Assembly (NCBI GenBank): GCA_019779905.1
Contig: JABAKE010000011.1
Coordinates: 1-64,000 of the forward strand
Origin: Modestobacter lapidis
GTDB lineage: Bacteria; Actinomycetota; Actinomycetes; Mycobacteriales; Geodermatophilaceae
DNA length: 64,000 nucleotides
Direction of reading: 5' to 3'
Within the stretch, counting starts at the first letter, position 1, and every line of letters begins with the position of its first letter. Of the stretch, positions 51,240-60,083 are shown piece after piece. The notes under the pieces are model-generated. The model was not told the DNA's origin and searched no databases. It saw nothing but the letters and a program-made list of their open reading frames with translations. Both the position numbers and the translations under genes were made by a program.

Positions 51240-51808
51240 GCGCCCCCACCCCGCCCGGCCTCCCCGAAGGTCCGGCGTCCGGGCCGACGGCGCTCCCGGT
51301 GCAGGACACCGTCGACGTCCGGGTCGGGCCGGAGGTCGCGCACGAGCTGCTCGCGGTGCTCCCGCTGCTCGGCGAGTGGCACGGCGAGGGGCAGGCGGCC
51401 GGAGCCGACGGTGACCACCGGTTCGGGCAGTGGGTGCGCTTCGCCCACGACGGCCGGAACTTCCTGACCTACGAGTCGCGCACCTGGCGGCTGTCGGCGG
51501 AGGGCCGGGTCGAGGGGCCCGACCAGCGCGAGTCCGGGTTCCTGCGTCCACGGGCCGGCGACGACGTGGAGCTGCTGGTGAGCTCTCCGGACGGGCTGGT
51601 GGAGATCTACGTGGGGCAGGCCCGGACCACGACCAGCTGGGAGTTCACCAGCGACGTCCTGGCGCGCACCCCCGACCATCCCGACGTCAGCCGCGCCGCC
51701 CGGCTGTACGGGATCGTCGAGGGCGCGCTGATGTACGCCGTCGACCGGGCCGCCGGCGACCAGCCGCTGCGGCCGACCATGTCCGCCCGCCTGGAGAGGA
51801 TCCGCTGA
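51236..51808 (+). CDS. Nitrobindin-like beta-barrel protein
   Basis: A 190-residue protein of the FABP-like/nitrobindin family, counterpart of Rv0813c. The opening LLPLLGEWHGEGQ (G.W.G.G) and FAHDGRNFLTYESRTWRL, GFLRPR and VEIYVGQ are typical strands. In nitrobindins the heme iron is bound by a histidine near the C-terminus, usually in PH.A.L.R; here the segment reads QPLRPTMSARLERIR with Thr in that place, so ordinary heme binding is doubtful. ATG 51236 overlaps the upstream peptide gene. Confidence 0.85.
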   Translation: MSAPTPPGLPEGPASGPTALPVQDTVDVRVGPEVAHELLAVLPLLGEWHGEGQAAGADGDHRFGQWVRFAHDGRNFLTYESRTWRLSAEGRVEGPDQRESGFLRPRAGDDVELLVSSPDGLVEIYVGQARTTTSWEFTSDVLARTPDHPDVSRAARLYGIVEGALMYAVDRAAGDQPLRPTMSARLERIR

Positions 51809-51813
51809 GCCCC

Positions 51814-53514
51814 GTGACCGACCGCCCCCGCACCCCGCGCCAGGTGGCCGACGCCTACGTCGACGCCGTCTGCGACCTCGACCCCATCGTCGGTACCCAG
51901 CTGGGCACCCGGCCGGCCAGCGACGAGCTGCCCGACCTCAGCCCCGCCGGCCTGGCGGCGGAGGCCGCGCTCGAGCGGTCCACGCTCGCCGAGCTGGACC
52001 GGGTGCTGGCCGCGGACCCCGCGCTGGCGTCGGACCCGGTGGAGCTGCGCTGCGCACGGTTGCTGCGCGAGCGGCTGACCGCCAGCCTCGACCAGCACGA
52101 GGCCGGGGAGGGGCTGCGGGCGCTGTCCAACCTGTTCTCCCCGGTGCACTCGGTACGCCAGGTCTTCTCGATGATGCCCACCGGGACCCCCGAGGACTGG
52201 GCGGTGCTCGGCCGCCGGCTGGCCCGGGTGCCGGAGGCCTACCGCGGTTACCTGGCCACCCTCACCGAGGGTGCCTCCCGCGGGTTGTTCGCCGCGCCGC
52301 GCCAGGTGCACACCGTCGTCGGGCAGCTCGGCGAGTGGCTGGCCGGCCCGTACTTCGCCGGCGTCGTGGCTGCCGGCCCCGACGAGCTGCGCAGCGAGCT
52401 GGACGCCGCCGCGGCCGCCGCCGACGGCGCCGTGGCCGAGGTGCGCGACTTCCTCCGCGACAGCTACGCGCCGCGGGCCGCGGGCACGCCCGACGCCGTC
52501 GGCCGGGAGCGCTACGCCCGCTTCGCCCGGGCCTGGAACGGCACCGACCTGGGCACCGGGTCAGGCCTGGAGGACGCCTATGCCTGGGGCTGGGGCGAGC
52601 ACCTGCGGATCCGCGAGGAGCAGCGCACCGCCGCCGAGCAGGTTCTTCCTGGTGCGACGCCGATGGAGGCCATGCGCTGGCTCAACGAGCACGGCGAGTC
52701 CGTCGAGGGCGTCGAGCAGGTCCGGCAGCGGCTGCAGTCGATGATGGACGACGCGATGACCGCCCTGGACGGCGTGCACTTCGACCTCGCCGAGCCGATC
52801 CGTCGGGTCGAGGCGATGATCGCTCCGCCCGGCAGCGCCGCGGCCCCCTACTACACCCGGCCCACGCAGGACTTCTCCCGGCCCGGCCGCACCTGGCTGC
52901 CCACGCTGGGCCGGGAGCGCTTCCCGCTGTGGGACCTCGTCTCCACCTGGTACCACGAGGGCGTCCCCGGCCACCACCTGCAGCTGGCGCAGTGGGCGTA
53001 CGTCTCCGGCGAGCTGTCGGCGTACCAGACCTCGCTGGGCTCGGTCGGCGCCAACGTCGAAGGCTGGGCCCTGTACGCCGAGCGGCTGATGGACGAGCTG
53101 GGCTTCCTTCCCGACCGCGGCGCCCGGCTGGGGTACCTCGATGCCCAGCAGATGCGCGCCGTCCGGGTGGTCGTGGACATCGGCATGCACCTCCAGCTGC
53201 CGATCCCCGCCGATGCCGACGGAGCGCTGGCCGAGCACCGCGGGCAGCCCTGGACCCCCGACCTGGCCCGTGCGTTCTTCGGTGAGTACTGCGGCCGGGA
53301 CGACGCCTTCCTCGACAGCGAGCTGGTGCGCTACCTGGGCATGCCCGGGCAGGCGATCAGCTACAAGCTGGGGGAGCGGGCCTGGCTGCAGGGCCGCGAG
53401 GCGGCGCGACAGGCGCGCGGCGCCGACTTCGACCTCAAGGCCTGGCACATGGCGGCGCTCAGCCAGGGCAGCCTGGGCCTCGACGACCTGGCCGCCGAGC
53501 TCGCCCGCCTCTGA
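51814..53514 (+). CDS. DUF885 family putative metallopeptidase
   Basis: A 566-residue protein of the DUF885 family. The zinc motif is HEGVPGHHLQLAQWAY near residue 385, with further conserved parts in STWYHEG, GWALYAERLMDELG and GMPGQAISYKLGE. Family members are considered metal-dependent carboxypeptidase-like enzymes with no signal peptide. GTG 51814 is chosen; GGAGAGGA lies upstream. The stop codon is the first base triplet of an AT-rich palindrome pair that separates it from a convergent gene. Confidence 0.9.
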   Translation: MTDRPRTPRQVADAYVDAVCDLDPIVGTQLGTRPASDELPDLSPAGLAAEAALERSTLAELDRVLAADPALASDPVELRCARLLRERLTASLDQHEAGEGLRALSNLFSPVHSVRQVFSMMPTGTPEDWAVLGRRLARVPEAYRGYLATLTEGASRGLFAAPRQVHTVVGQLGEWLAGPYFAGVVAAGPDELRSELDAAAAAADGAVAEVRDFLRDSYAPRAAGTPDAVGRERYARFARAWNGTDLGTGSGLEDAYAWGWGEHLRIREEQRTAAEQVLPGATPMEAMRWLNEHGESVEGVEQVRQRLQSMMDDAMTALDGVHFDLAEPIRRVEAMIAPPGSAAAPYYTRPTQDFSRPGRTWLPTLGRERFPLWDLVSTWYHEGVPGHHLQLAQWAYVSGELSAYQTSLGSVGANVEGWALYAERLMDELGFLPDRGARLGYLDAQQMRAVRVVVDIGMHLQLPIPADADGALAEHRGQPWTPDLARAFFGEYCGRDDAFLDSELVRYLGMPGQAISYKLGERAWLQGREAARQARGADFDLKAWHMAALSQGSLGLDDLAAELARL

Positions 53515-53586
53515 CCGCCAAAATGGCCATTTTGGCGGTTCACGAGAACGTTGCGTCGCGGTAGAGGCCAAAATGGCCATTTTGGC
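53514..53586. repeat. Pair of AT-rich palindromes between convergent genes
   Basis: The core CCAAAATGGCCATTTTGG occurs at 53518-53535 and 53568-53585, centres 50 bases apart. The first extends to a 26-bp palindrome (53514-53539) and the second to 20 bp (53567-53586). The pair fills nearly the whole gap of 74 bases between the stops of two convergent genes. The same core is found inside hrpA at 21736-21753. Confidence 0.88.
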
Positions 53587-53588
53587 TG

Positions 53589-54314
53589 CTAGTCGGGGGC
53601 GTCGGGCGGGGGTGGGTTGACCTGGTCGGCGTCCCAGGTGACCTTCTGCCGGCGGTCGGCCGGGGCGGCCTCGAGCCCCTCGTCGGCCAGCAGTTCCGCG
53701 ATGCAGGCGGTGGTACCCCCGACGTAGGTGGTGACCAGGTCGATGTCCGTCGCCACCAGCCAGGCGCGGTCGGCGGGCCACCACAGGTTGGCGCTCTGCT
53801 CGAACGGCTCGGCTGCGAAGTTCACCGTCGCGAGCCCGATCGAGCCGTTGACCAGCCAGAAGTCGCGGTCGCCCAGGCTCAGGGTGGGATGGTCGGCGAT
53901 CACGGCGCCGCCCTGCCGGACACCGAACCAGCAGACGTCCGGGGTGGTGGTGTGCCGCGCCAGCACCGGGGCGAGGCGTTCGGCGACCGGTACGGGCAGG
54001 TGCCCGCGCGCCGGGGCGCCGTGCCACAGGGGCGCCTGGTCGTCGTTCTCGAAGTAGTCCATCGACCCGGTGAGCGAGCCCCACTGCATGAGCGGGTGGA
54101 CCTTCGTGCCGTTCGCCGCGGCGACGTCGGCCCACGGGACCTCGACGTCCTCGTCCCCGACGTAGCGGACGGCGGGGTGGAACACCCGGGCGATCGCGGC
54201 GAAGCCGGCCGGCACCAGCGAGCCGACCGTGTCCAGGGGTGCCCGGTGCAACGCCTCGGCGAGCCAGTCGCCGGCGGCGGTGTCGAGCGCCACGGACCGC
54301 CCGGCGAACTGCAC
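53589..54314 (-). CDS. Conserved-looking hypothetical protein
   Basis: A 241-residue soluble protein without a recognised domain. It contains motif-like stretches GFAAIARVFHPAVRY, PLMQWGSLTGSMDYF, CWFGVRQGG, DRDFWLVNGSIGLATVNF and ANLWWPADRAWLVATDIDLVTTYVGGT, and ends in a Pro/Asp-rich tail. GTG 54314 has GGAGG seven bases upstream; GTG 54320 would touch the ribosome site. The sequence is not low-complexity, so it is real. A role cannot be assigned. It is convergent with the DUF885 gene. Confidence 0.75.
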   Translation of the reverse strand: MQFAGRSVALDTAAGDWLAEALHRAPLDTVGSLVPAGFAAIARVFHPAVRYVGDEDVEVPWADVAAANGTKVHPLMQWGSLTGSMDYFENDDQAPLWHGAPARGHLPVPVAERLAPVLARHTTTPDVCWFGVRQGGAVIADHPTLSLGDRDFWLVNGSIGLATVNFAAEPFEQSANLWWPADRAWLVATDIDLVTTYVGGTTACIAELLADEGLEAAPADRRQKVTWDADQVNPPPPDAPD

Positions 54315-54656
54315 CTGCACACCTCCCTGGGACGTCCCAGGAGACGGACAACCCCCGGGCTGCTCCGCGGCGCTGACCCCGCAGTGCGGAGGAGCGGCTC
54401 GCGGGCCGACTGGACATTGGTCGGCGGCCCGGGGGTCGGGTGACTGTCCGGTTCTCGCTCGCCGCCGTACGACGGACGGGCGATCTGCCGTCGCTCAGCC
54501 TCGCTCGGAAGAGGTCGGCTGAACGGGCGGCCCATCTGGACGGCGGCTAGCGGACAGCCACCTCACGAGTCCTGAACGTATGCAACTTTCGGACCACCTC
54601 CTCTCTCGTGTACGACGACCGTACGACGGCGAAAGGGCCTCTGCAACGTCCTTTTC
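54315..54656. other. Intergenic region, no gene seen
   Basis: About 340 bases between the hypothetical gene and the end of nhaA, both on the minus strand. It includes a GTACGACGACCGTACGAC stretch near 54607, forming GTACG/CGTAC half-sites, and a lower-GC segment at 54570-54660. A promoter for the hypothetical gene is likely here; no RNA gene is recognised. Confidence 0.4.
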
Positions 54657-56054
54657 TCAGCTGTCGGCGGACGGACGCGCGGGGCGCCCGGGCGGCGGGA
54701 TGTCCCTCCGGTCCGGGTCGTGGTCGGCATCGGCCTCCACGGTCCGGATCTGGCGGCCGTCCTGGGTCTGGTAGACGTCCGGCACGCCGTCGGCGTCGAC
54801 GTCCACGGTCTCCTCCTCGGCGATCCGGCGGTACCGTCGGTCCCGCAGCCGCAGCAGGACCGAGGCCAGCAGCGCGGCGGTCAACGTGCCGACCAGGACC
54901 CCGACCTTCACGTGCTCGTCGCGCAGCGACCCCTCCCCGTAGGCCAGCGCGCCGATCAGCAGCGACACGGTGAAGCCGATGCCGGCGAGCATGGCGAGGC
55001 CGATCACGTCCGGCCAGCCCAGCGACTCGTCGAGCTGGGCGCGGGTGAACCGGGAGACCAGCCAGGTGGCCCCGGTGATGCCGATCGTCTTGCCCGCCAC
55101 CAGGCCCACGACGATGCCGATCGCGACCGGGTCCGACAGCGACTCCACCAGGCCGTCCAGGCCGCCGATGGTGACCCCGGCGGCGAAGAACGCGAACACC
55201 GGGACGGCGAACCCGGCGGAGATCGGCCGGATCCGGTGCTCGAGGTGCTCGGCCAGCCCCGGGCCGGCGTCGGGGCCACCGGCGGCCTGGCTGCGGACCA
55301 CCGGCACGGTGAAGGCCAGCAGCACGCCGGCGACGGTGGCGTGCACGCCCGACTCGTGCATCAGCACCCAGGTGAGGACGGCCAGCGGGATGAGCAGCCA
55401 CCACCACCGGATCCGCTTCTGCACCAGGAAGCCGAAGACGGCCAGCGGGACCATGGCCAGCAGCAGCGGCACGACCGCCAGGGCGGAGGTGTAGAAGATC
55501 GCGATGACCGTGATGGCCAGCAGGTCGTCGACCACGGCCAGGGTCAGCAGGAAGGTGCGCAGCGCGGTCGGCAGGTGGGTGCTGATCACCGCCAGGATGG
55601 CGAGGGCGAAAGCGATGTCGGTGGCCGTCGGGATCGCCCAGCCGCGCAGCGCGCCATCGCCGGTGCGCAGGTTGACCAGCACGAACAGCACCGCGGGGAC
55701 GACCATCCCGCCGATCGCGGCGGCCACCGGCAGGACCGCCCGCCGGGGTTCGCGCAGGTCGCCGGCGACGAATTCGCGCTTGAGCTCGAGCCCGACCACG
55801 AAGAAGAAGATCGCCAGCAGCCCGTCGGCCGCCCAGGTGCCCAGCGTGAGGTCCAGGTGCAGCGACGCCGGGCCGATCCGGGTGTCCCGCAGCGACTCGT
55901 AGGCCGCCGACCAGGGGGAGTTCGCCCAGATGAGGGCGATCACCGCCCCGGCGATCAGCAGGATGCCGCCGACGGTCTCCTTCCGCAGGACCGCGGTGAT
56001 GCGCTTGGCCTCGGGGTAGGAACCGCGGCTGAAGAGGCGGGTGGGCGACGTCAC
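54657..56054 (-). CDS. nhaA: Na+/H+ antiporter NhaA with EF-hand-like tail
   Basis: A 465-residue NhaA antiporter with twelve helices. The ion-binding aspartates are in [12 protein letters not shown], other landmarks are [42 protein letters not shown] and [16 protein letters not shown]. The last 60 residues are unusual: a hydrophilic tail with [17 protein letters not shown], which has the D.D.DG spacing of a calcium-binding loop, then [17 protein letters not shown] 56054 is the start. Longer upstream reading enters a neighbouring gene and is rejected. Confidence 0.93.
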   Translation of the reverse strand: MTSPTRLFSRGSYPEAKRITAVLRKETVGGILLIAGAVIALIWANSPWSAAYESLRDTRIGPASLHLDLTLGTWAADGLLAIFFFVVGLELKREFVAGDLREPRRAVLPVAAAIGGMVVPAVLFVLVNLRTGDGALRGWAIPTATDIAFALAILAVISTHLPTALRTFLLTLAVVDDLLAITVIAIFYTSALAVVPLLLAMVPLAVFGFLVQKRIRWWWLLIPLAVLTWVLMHESGVHATVAGVLLAFTVPVVRSQAAGGPDAGPGLAEHLEHRIRPISAGFAVPVFAFFAAGVTIGGLDGLVESLSDPVAIGIVVGLVAGKTIGITGATWLVSRFTRAQLDESLGWPDVIGLAMLAGIGFTVSLLIGALAYGEGSLRDEHVKVGVLVGTLTAALLASVLLRLRDRRYRRIAEEETVDVDADGVPDVYQTQDGRQIRTVEADADHDPDRRDIPPPGRPARPSADS

Positions 56055-56127
56055 GTGGCGGCTCCGAAATGGTGCGGGGTCGGGTGAGGAGTTGCCGACC
56101 AGACTTCCCGGCGCACCGGGGGCGAGG

Positions 56128-56973
56128 CTACCGGCTGAGCAGTTCCCGCACCCGCCGGGAGAACCCGGCGTCACCGCGGGCCCGGCCGTCCAGCGCGGTG
56201 ACCGGCGCGGCCCCGCGGATGCCCGACAGCAGCCACACGGCATCGGCACCGTGCAGGTCGGCCAGCGTGCCGGGGGTCACCGCCGTCGGCCAGCCGTCGT
56301 CCTCGGCCCGGGCGAACAGCCGGGCCTGCGTGGTCCCGGCGAGGATGCCGGTCTCCACCGGCGGGGTGTGCAGCACGCCGCCGGCGGCCCACACCACGGT
56401 GGACGTCGGCCCCTCCAGCACGCGCCCCTCCAGCGAGGTGAGGACGACGTCGTCCGCGCCGGCCGCGTGCGCGTGCCGCCCGGCCGCCATGTTGACCGCG
56501 TACGACAGCGTCTTCGCTCCGCCGAGCAGCCAGGGAGCGGTCGCCCGGAAGTCGGCCGGGATGCCCAGGGGCAGGCTGATGACCGAGACACCCGCGCTGC
56601 GCTGCCGCAGTGTCTCGGCCGGGACGGCGGCCAGCAGCGCGAGCAGGGTGGGCGGCGTGCCGTTCCCGAGACCGCGGGTGAGGAGGATCCGGCAGGCGGC
56701 CTCGCTGCCGGCCGGCCGGCCGGCGACCACGGCGGCGACCACGGCGCGGACGGCGTCGTCCCCGGGGTGGGTGATGCCAAGCAGGCCGGCCGAGCGGCGC
56801 AGCCGCTCCAGGTGCGCGCCCAGGTGCGGGGTCGCCGCCCCGATCACCAGCACCGACTCGAAGACGCCGTCGCCGCGGGCCAGGCCCAGGTCGAAGGCGC
56901 CGACCACCGGGTCGGCGGGCGGCACGGTCCGCGCCGCTCCGGACTGCCAGATCGCCACCCGTTCACCCGTCAC
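56128..56973 (-). CDS. pabC: Aminotransferase class IV, probable aminodeoxychorismate lyase
   Basis: A 281-residue fold-type IV PLP enzyme. The PLP lysine is in [18 protein letters not shown], followed by [41 protein letters not shown] lies at the start. It is the counterpart of Rv0812, assigned as 4-amino-4-deoxychorismate lyase in p-aminobenzoate/folate synthesis; a branched-chain or D-amino-acid aminotransferase cannot be fully excluded. GTG 56973 is chosen over the longer frame. It is divergent from the Fur-type regulator gene, 38 bases away. Confidence 0.88.
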   Translation of the reverse strand: MTGERVAIWQSGAARTVPPADPVVGAFDLGLARGDGVFESVLVIGAATPHLGAHLERLRRSAGLLGITHPGDDAVRAVVAAVVAGRPAGSEAACRILLTRGLGNGTPPTLLALLAAVPAETLRQRSAGVSVISLPLGIPADFRATAPWLLGGAKTLSYAVNMAAGRHAHAAGADDVVLTSLEGRVLEGPTSTVVWAAGGVLHTPPVETGILAGTTQARLFARAEDDGWPTAVTPGTLADLHGADAVWLLSGIRGAAPVTALDGRARGDAGFSRRVRELLSR

Positions 56974-57011
56974 GGGGCCACCCTGCCGTACCCGGCCTCT
57001 AGGCTCGGTGC

Positions 57012-57485
57012 GTGTCCGGAGAGCCCGCACCGCACGAGCCCGACGCGCCGCCGCTGGCTGCCCAGTTGCGGGCACGCGGGCTGCGGCTGACCACGCAGCG
57101 GCAGCGGGTGCTCGCCGCGGTGTCGGCCCTCGAGCACGGCACCCCGGAGGAGATCGGGGCGCGGCTGCGCGCCGAGGCCGGTCCGGACGGCGCCGCCCCG
57201 GACACCTCCACCGTCTACCGCACCCTCGAACTGCTCGAGCGGCTCGGCCTGGTGTGGCACACCCACCTGGGCAAGGGCGCGCCGGTCTACCACGCCGCCG
57301 AGCACCCCCACCTGCACGTCGTGTGCCAGGAATGCGGCCAGATCAGCTCGGTCGACCCGACGCTGCTCGACGCGGCGGCGGAACGCCTGGCCGCCGATCT
57401 GGGTTTCACCGTGGACGTGGGCCACGTGGCGTTGTCAGGCACCTGCCGTGCCTGCGCCGAGAAGTCCCGAACGGAGCAGCCATGA
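57012..57485 (+). CDS. Fur-family metalloregulator
   Basis: A 157-residue Fur-type repressor. The recognition helix region is GTPEEIGARLRAEAGPDGAAPDTSTVYRTLELLERLGLV; metal ligands are in YHAAEHPHLHVVCQECGQIS and the second structural-zinc pair in SGTCRACA. The protein could sense iron, zinc or peroxide; CXXC pairs favour a structural zinc site, and no subtype is certain. GTG 57012 is the start. Its stop overlaps the YgfZ gene start, and it is divergent from pabC. Confidence 0.9.
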   Translation: MSGEPAPHEPDAPPLAAQLRARGLRLTTQRQRVLAAVSALEHGTPEEIGARLRAEAGPDGAAPDTSTVYRTLELLERLGLVWHTHLGKGAPVYHAAEHPHLHVVCQECGQISSVDPTLLDAAAERLAADLGFTVDVGHVALSGTCRACAEKSRTEQP

Positions 57486-58633
57486 CCACCCCCCAGCCCG
57501 CACGGCACCCGAACCTGCGCTCGCCCCTGCTGTCCCGCCCCGGCGCGGTCGCGCTCTCGCTGCCCGACGGCGGCACCGGGCCGGTGGCCGCGCACTACGG
57601 CGACCCGCTACCCGAGCAGCGCCGGCTCGCCGAGGGCGCCGGGCTGGTCGACCGCAGTGACCGCGACGTGGTGGTCGTGCCCGGCGCCGACCGGCTGAGC
57701 TGGCTGCACAGCATCACCAGCCAGCATCTGGAATCCCTCGGCGACGCGACCGGCTCCGAGGCGCTCGTCCTCTCGCCGAACGGGCACGTCGAGCACCACG
57801 TGGTGCTCAGCGAGCTGGCCGGCACCACCTGGGGTGATGTCGAGCCGGGCACCGGTGCCGCGCTGGTCACCTTCCTGGAGCGGATGCGGTTCATGCTCCG
57901 CGTGGAGCCGGCCCTGGTCACCGAGGCCTGGGCGCTGCTGTCGCTGGTCGGGCCGCGCGCCGACGCGGTGCTCACCGCCGCCGGGATCCCCGTGCCCCAG
58001 GGGGCGGGCGCCGTCGTGCCCCTGGCGGGCGGTGGCTGGGTGCGCCGCATGCCGGCGCTCGGCGACGGCACCGCCGACGCGGTCGACCTGCTGGTCCCGC
58101 GCACCGACCTCGCCGCCCGGGCGGACGAACTGACCGCGGCCGGCGCCTCGCTGGCCGGGCTGGACGCCTACGAGGCGCTCCGGGTGGAGGCGCGCCGCCC
58201 GCGGGCCGGGGTGGACACCGACCACCGCACCATCCCGAACGAGGTGGAGTGGCTGCAGACCGCCGTCCACCTGGAGAAGGGCTGCTACCGCGGGCAGGAG
58301 ACCGTTGCCCGGGTGCACAACCTCGGGCGCCCGCCGCGCCGGCTGGTGCTGCTGCACCTGGACGGCATGAGCGAGGTGCTGCCGGCGCCCGGCACGCCGC
58401 TCACCTCGGGCACCCGCGAGGTCGGCCGGGTCGGGACCGCCGTGCGGCACCACGAGCTGGGCGTCATCGCGCTGGCGCTGGTCAAGCAGTCGCTGAAGCA
58501 GGACGCGGAGCTGCGGGTGGGCGAGGCGGTCGCGGTGGTCGACACCGACGACGCCCCGGCGCAGCTGGACGACACACAGGCGGCGGCCCGGGAGCGGGTC
58601 AGAGCCGTGCGGTCTGCGACCATCGGCCGGTGA
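57482..58633 (+). CDS. ygfZ: Folate-binding YgfZ/GcvT-domain protein
   Basis: A 383-residue protein with the GcvT-like fold; the YgfZ signature is KGCYRGQETVARVHNLGRPPRRLV. YgfZ proteins help maintain iron-sulfur enzymes using a tetrahydrofolate. It is the counterpart of Rv0811c and keeps the actinobacterial neighbourhood with pabC. ATG 57482 overlaps the fur stop, and its own stop overlaps the next gene, so several genes here form one transcript. Confidence 0.92.
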   Translation: MTTPQPARHPNLRSPLLSRPGAVALSLPDGGTGPVAAHYGDPLPEQRRLAEGAGLVDRSDRDVVVVPGADRLSWLHSITSQHLESLGDATGSEALVLSPNGHVEHHVVLSELAGTTWGDVEPGTGAALVTFLERMRFMLRVEPALVTEAWALLSLVGPRADAVLTAAGIPVPQGAGAVVPLAGGGWVRRMPALGDGTADAVDLLVPRTDLAARADELTAAGASLAGLDAYEALRVEARRPRAGVDTDHRTIPNEVEWLQTAVHLEKGCYRGQETVARVHNLGRPPRRLVLLHLDGMSEVLPAPGTPLTSGTREVGRVGTAVRHHELGVIALALVKQSLKQDAELRVGEAVAVVDTDDAPAQLDDTQAAARERVRAVRSATIGR

Positions 58634-59523
58634 GCGGAGCGGGCGGCGGCGCGGGAACGCTGATCACGCTCGCCCCCACGGGGGCCGAGTCGGCGAAGGC
58701 CGACGTCCCGGCGCTGCCGGTGACGGTCGACGAGGTCGTCTCGACCGCCCGGGACTGCGCGGCGCTGGGCGCGGCCGTCATCCACCTGCACGTCCGCGGC
58801 ACCGACACCCGCCCGACCCTCGACCTGCCGCGCGTCCGCGAGGTGGTCGCCGCCGTGCGGGAGAGCACCGAGCTGGTCGTGCAGCTGTCCACCGGTGGCG
58901 CGGTGGGCGACCCGGCCGACGCCCGGCTGGCGGTGCTCGACGCCGGGGCCGACGCCGCCTCGCTGTCGCTGGGCACGGTCAACTCCGGCCGTGACATCTT
59001 CGCCAACCCGTGGGGGCTGATCGTCGAGCTGCACACCCGGATGCAGCAGCGCGGCATCGTCCCCGCGTACCAGGTGTTCGACCTCGGCCACCTGGCCACC
59101 CTCGCCCGGCTGCTCGACCGCTACGGGCCGCCCGCAGGTGGGCGGGTGCACGTCGACCTGGTGATGGGCGTTCCCGGGGGCATGCCGGGGACGACGGCGA
59201 CCCTGGCCGCCTGCCTGCCCGCGCTGCCGCCGGGAGCGACGTTCGCCGCGACCGGGGTCGGCCGGGCGTCCCTGCCGGTGATGCTCGCCGCGCTCTCGGC
59301 CGGCGGGCACCTGCGGGTCGGCATGCAGGACACGCTCAGCTACGCCCCGGGCGAGCCGGTGCGCGACAACGCCCAGCTGGTGGCCCGGGCGGCCGGCCTC
59401 GCCCGGATCGCGCAGCGGCCTCCGCTCTCCACCACGGCGGCCCGGCAGCTCCTCGGCATCCCGGCCGACCCGCGCGACCCCGCTCCCGACCCGACCCGAG
59501 TTCCCGTGGAGGCTGCTCCGTGA
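58630..59523 (+). CDS. BKACE-family (DUF849) beta-keto acid cleavage enzyme-like
   Basis: A 297-residue TIM-barrel protein. The family pattern is seen as LAPTGAESAKADVPALPVTVDEVV, AVIHLHVRG (metal-binding His pair), STGGAVGDP, ASLSLGTVNSG and GMPGTT. BKACE enzymes condense beta-keto acids with acetyl-CoA, using Zn. The loop following AAVIHLHV is short, and substrate cannot be named. GTG 58630 overlaps the ygfZ stop, and its stop overlaps the rsiG start. Confidence 0.85.
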   Translation: MSGAGGGAGTLITLAPTGAESAKADVPALPVTVDEVVSTARDCAALGAAVIHLHVRGTDTRPTLDLPRVREVVAAVRESTELVVQLSTGGAVGDPADARLAVLDAGADAASLSLGTVNSGRDIFANPWGLIVELHTRMQQRGIVPAYQVFDLGHLATLARLLDRYGPPAGGRVHVDLVMGVPGGMPGTTATLAACLPALPPGATFAATGVGRASLPVMLAALSAGGHLRVGMQDTLSYAPGEPVRDNAQLVARAAGLARIAQRPPLSTTAARQLLGIPADPRDPAPDPTRVPVEAAP

Positions 59524-60083
59524 CCGCCCCGAACCCCGCCCCCGCCGGCGGCGACACCGTCGACGCGCTGCTCGAACCCTCGTTCCTGGACGGCGTCGAG
59601 GACAAGTCGATGGCCGAGGTCCGCGACCTGCGCCACCGGGCCGAGCAGGCCGAGGTCAACCTCTCCTACACCCGGCGGCTGCTGCAGGGCCGGCTGGACA
59701 TCGTCCGCCGCGAGCTGCAGCGGCGGGCCGAGCACGACGGCCGCTCGCTGGTCGACCTGCTCCCGGAGATCCTGTCGGAGAAGGGCCGCGGCCCGGCGCA
59801 CGGGCTGGGCCGGCACCAGACCGTCCAGCCGACCGCGTCCGACCAGCTCGAGCGCTGGGTCACCGGGCTGGCTCCGGGCGTCGACCTCTCCGACGTCCAG
59901 GCGCTGCCCGACGACCAGCTGGAGAGCGCCGCCCGCTCCCTGGGCGAGGGAGAGCGGAGCCTGTCCGAGCGGCGACGGGGCGTCCAGCGGGTGATGGACG
60001 CCCTCGCCGGTGAGCTGGGCCGTCGCTACCGTGACGGGCTGGCCGACGTCGCGCAGCTGCTCGCCGACGAGTCCCGGCACTGA
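59520..60083 (+). CDS. rsiG: RsiG, c-di-GMP-dependent anti-sigma factor
   Basis: A 187-residue helical protein. Two exact copies of the c-di-GMP signature E(X)3S(X)2R(X)3Q(X)3D are present: Glu45-Ser49-Arg52-Gln56-Asp60 and Glu145-Ser149-Arg152-Gln156-Asp160. In Streptomyces RsiG these line two antiparallel helices that bind a c-di-GMP dimer and sequester sigma WhiG. The two-copy type is kept here. GTG 59520 overlaps the previous stop (GTGA). The WhiG-like target is not in this window. The TGA stop begins a stem-loop repeat. Confidence 0.93.
   Translation: MTAPNPAPAGGDTVDALLEPSFLDGVEDKSMAEVRDLRHRAEQAEVNLSYTRRLLQGRLDIVRRELQRRAEHDGRSLVDLLPEILSEKGRGPAHGLGRHQTVQPTASDQLERWVTGLAPGVDLSDVQALPDDQLESAARSLGEGERSLSERRRGVQRVMDALAGELGRRYRDGLADVAQLLADESRH

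Noticed and set aside
53514-53586. Palindromes as ordinary intrinsic terminators
   Set aside because: They lack a loop and T-run, and a third copy lies inside the hrpA coding sequence.
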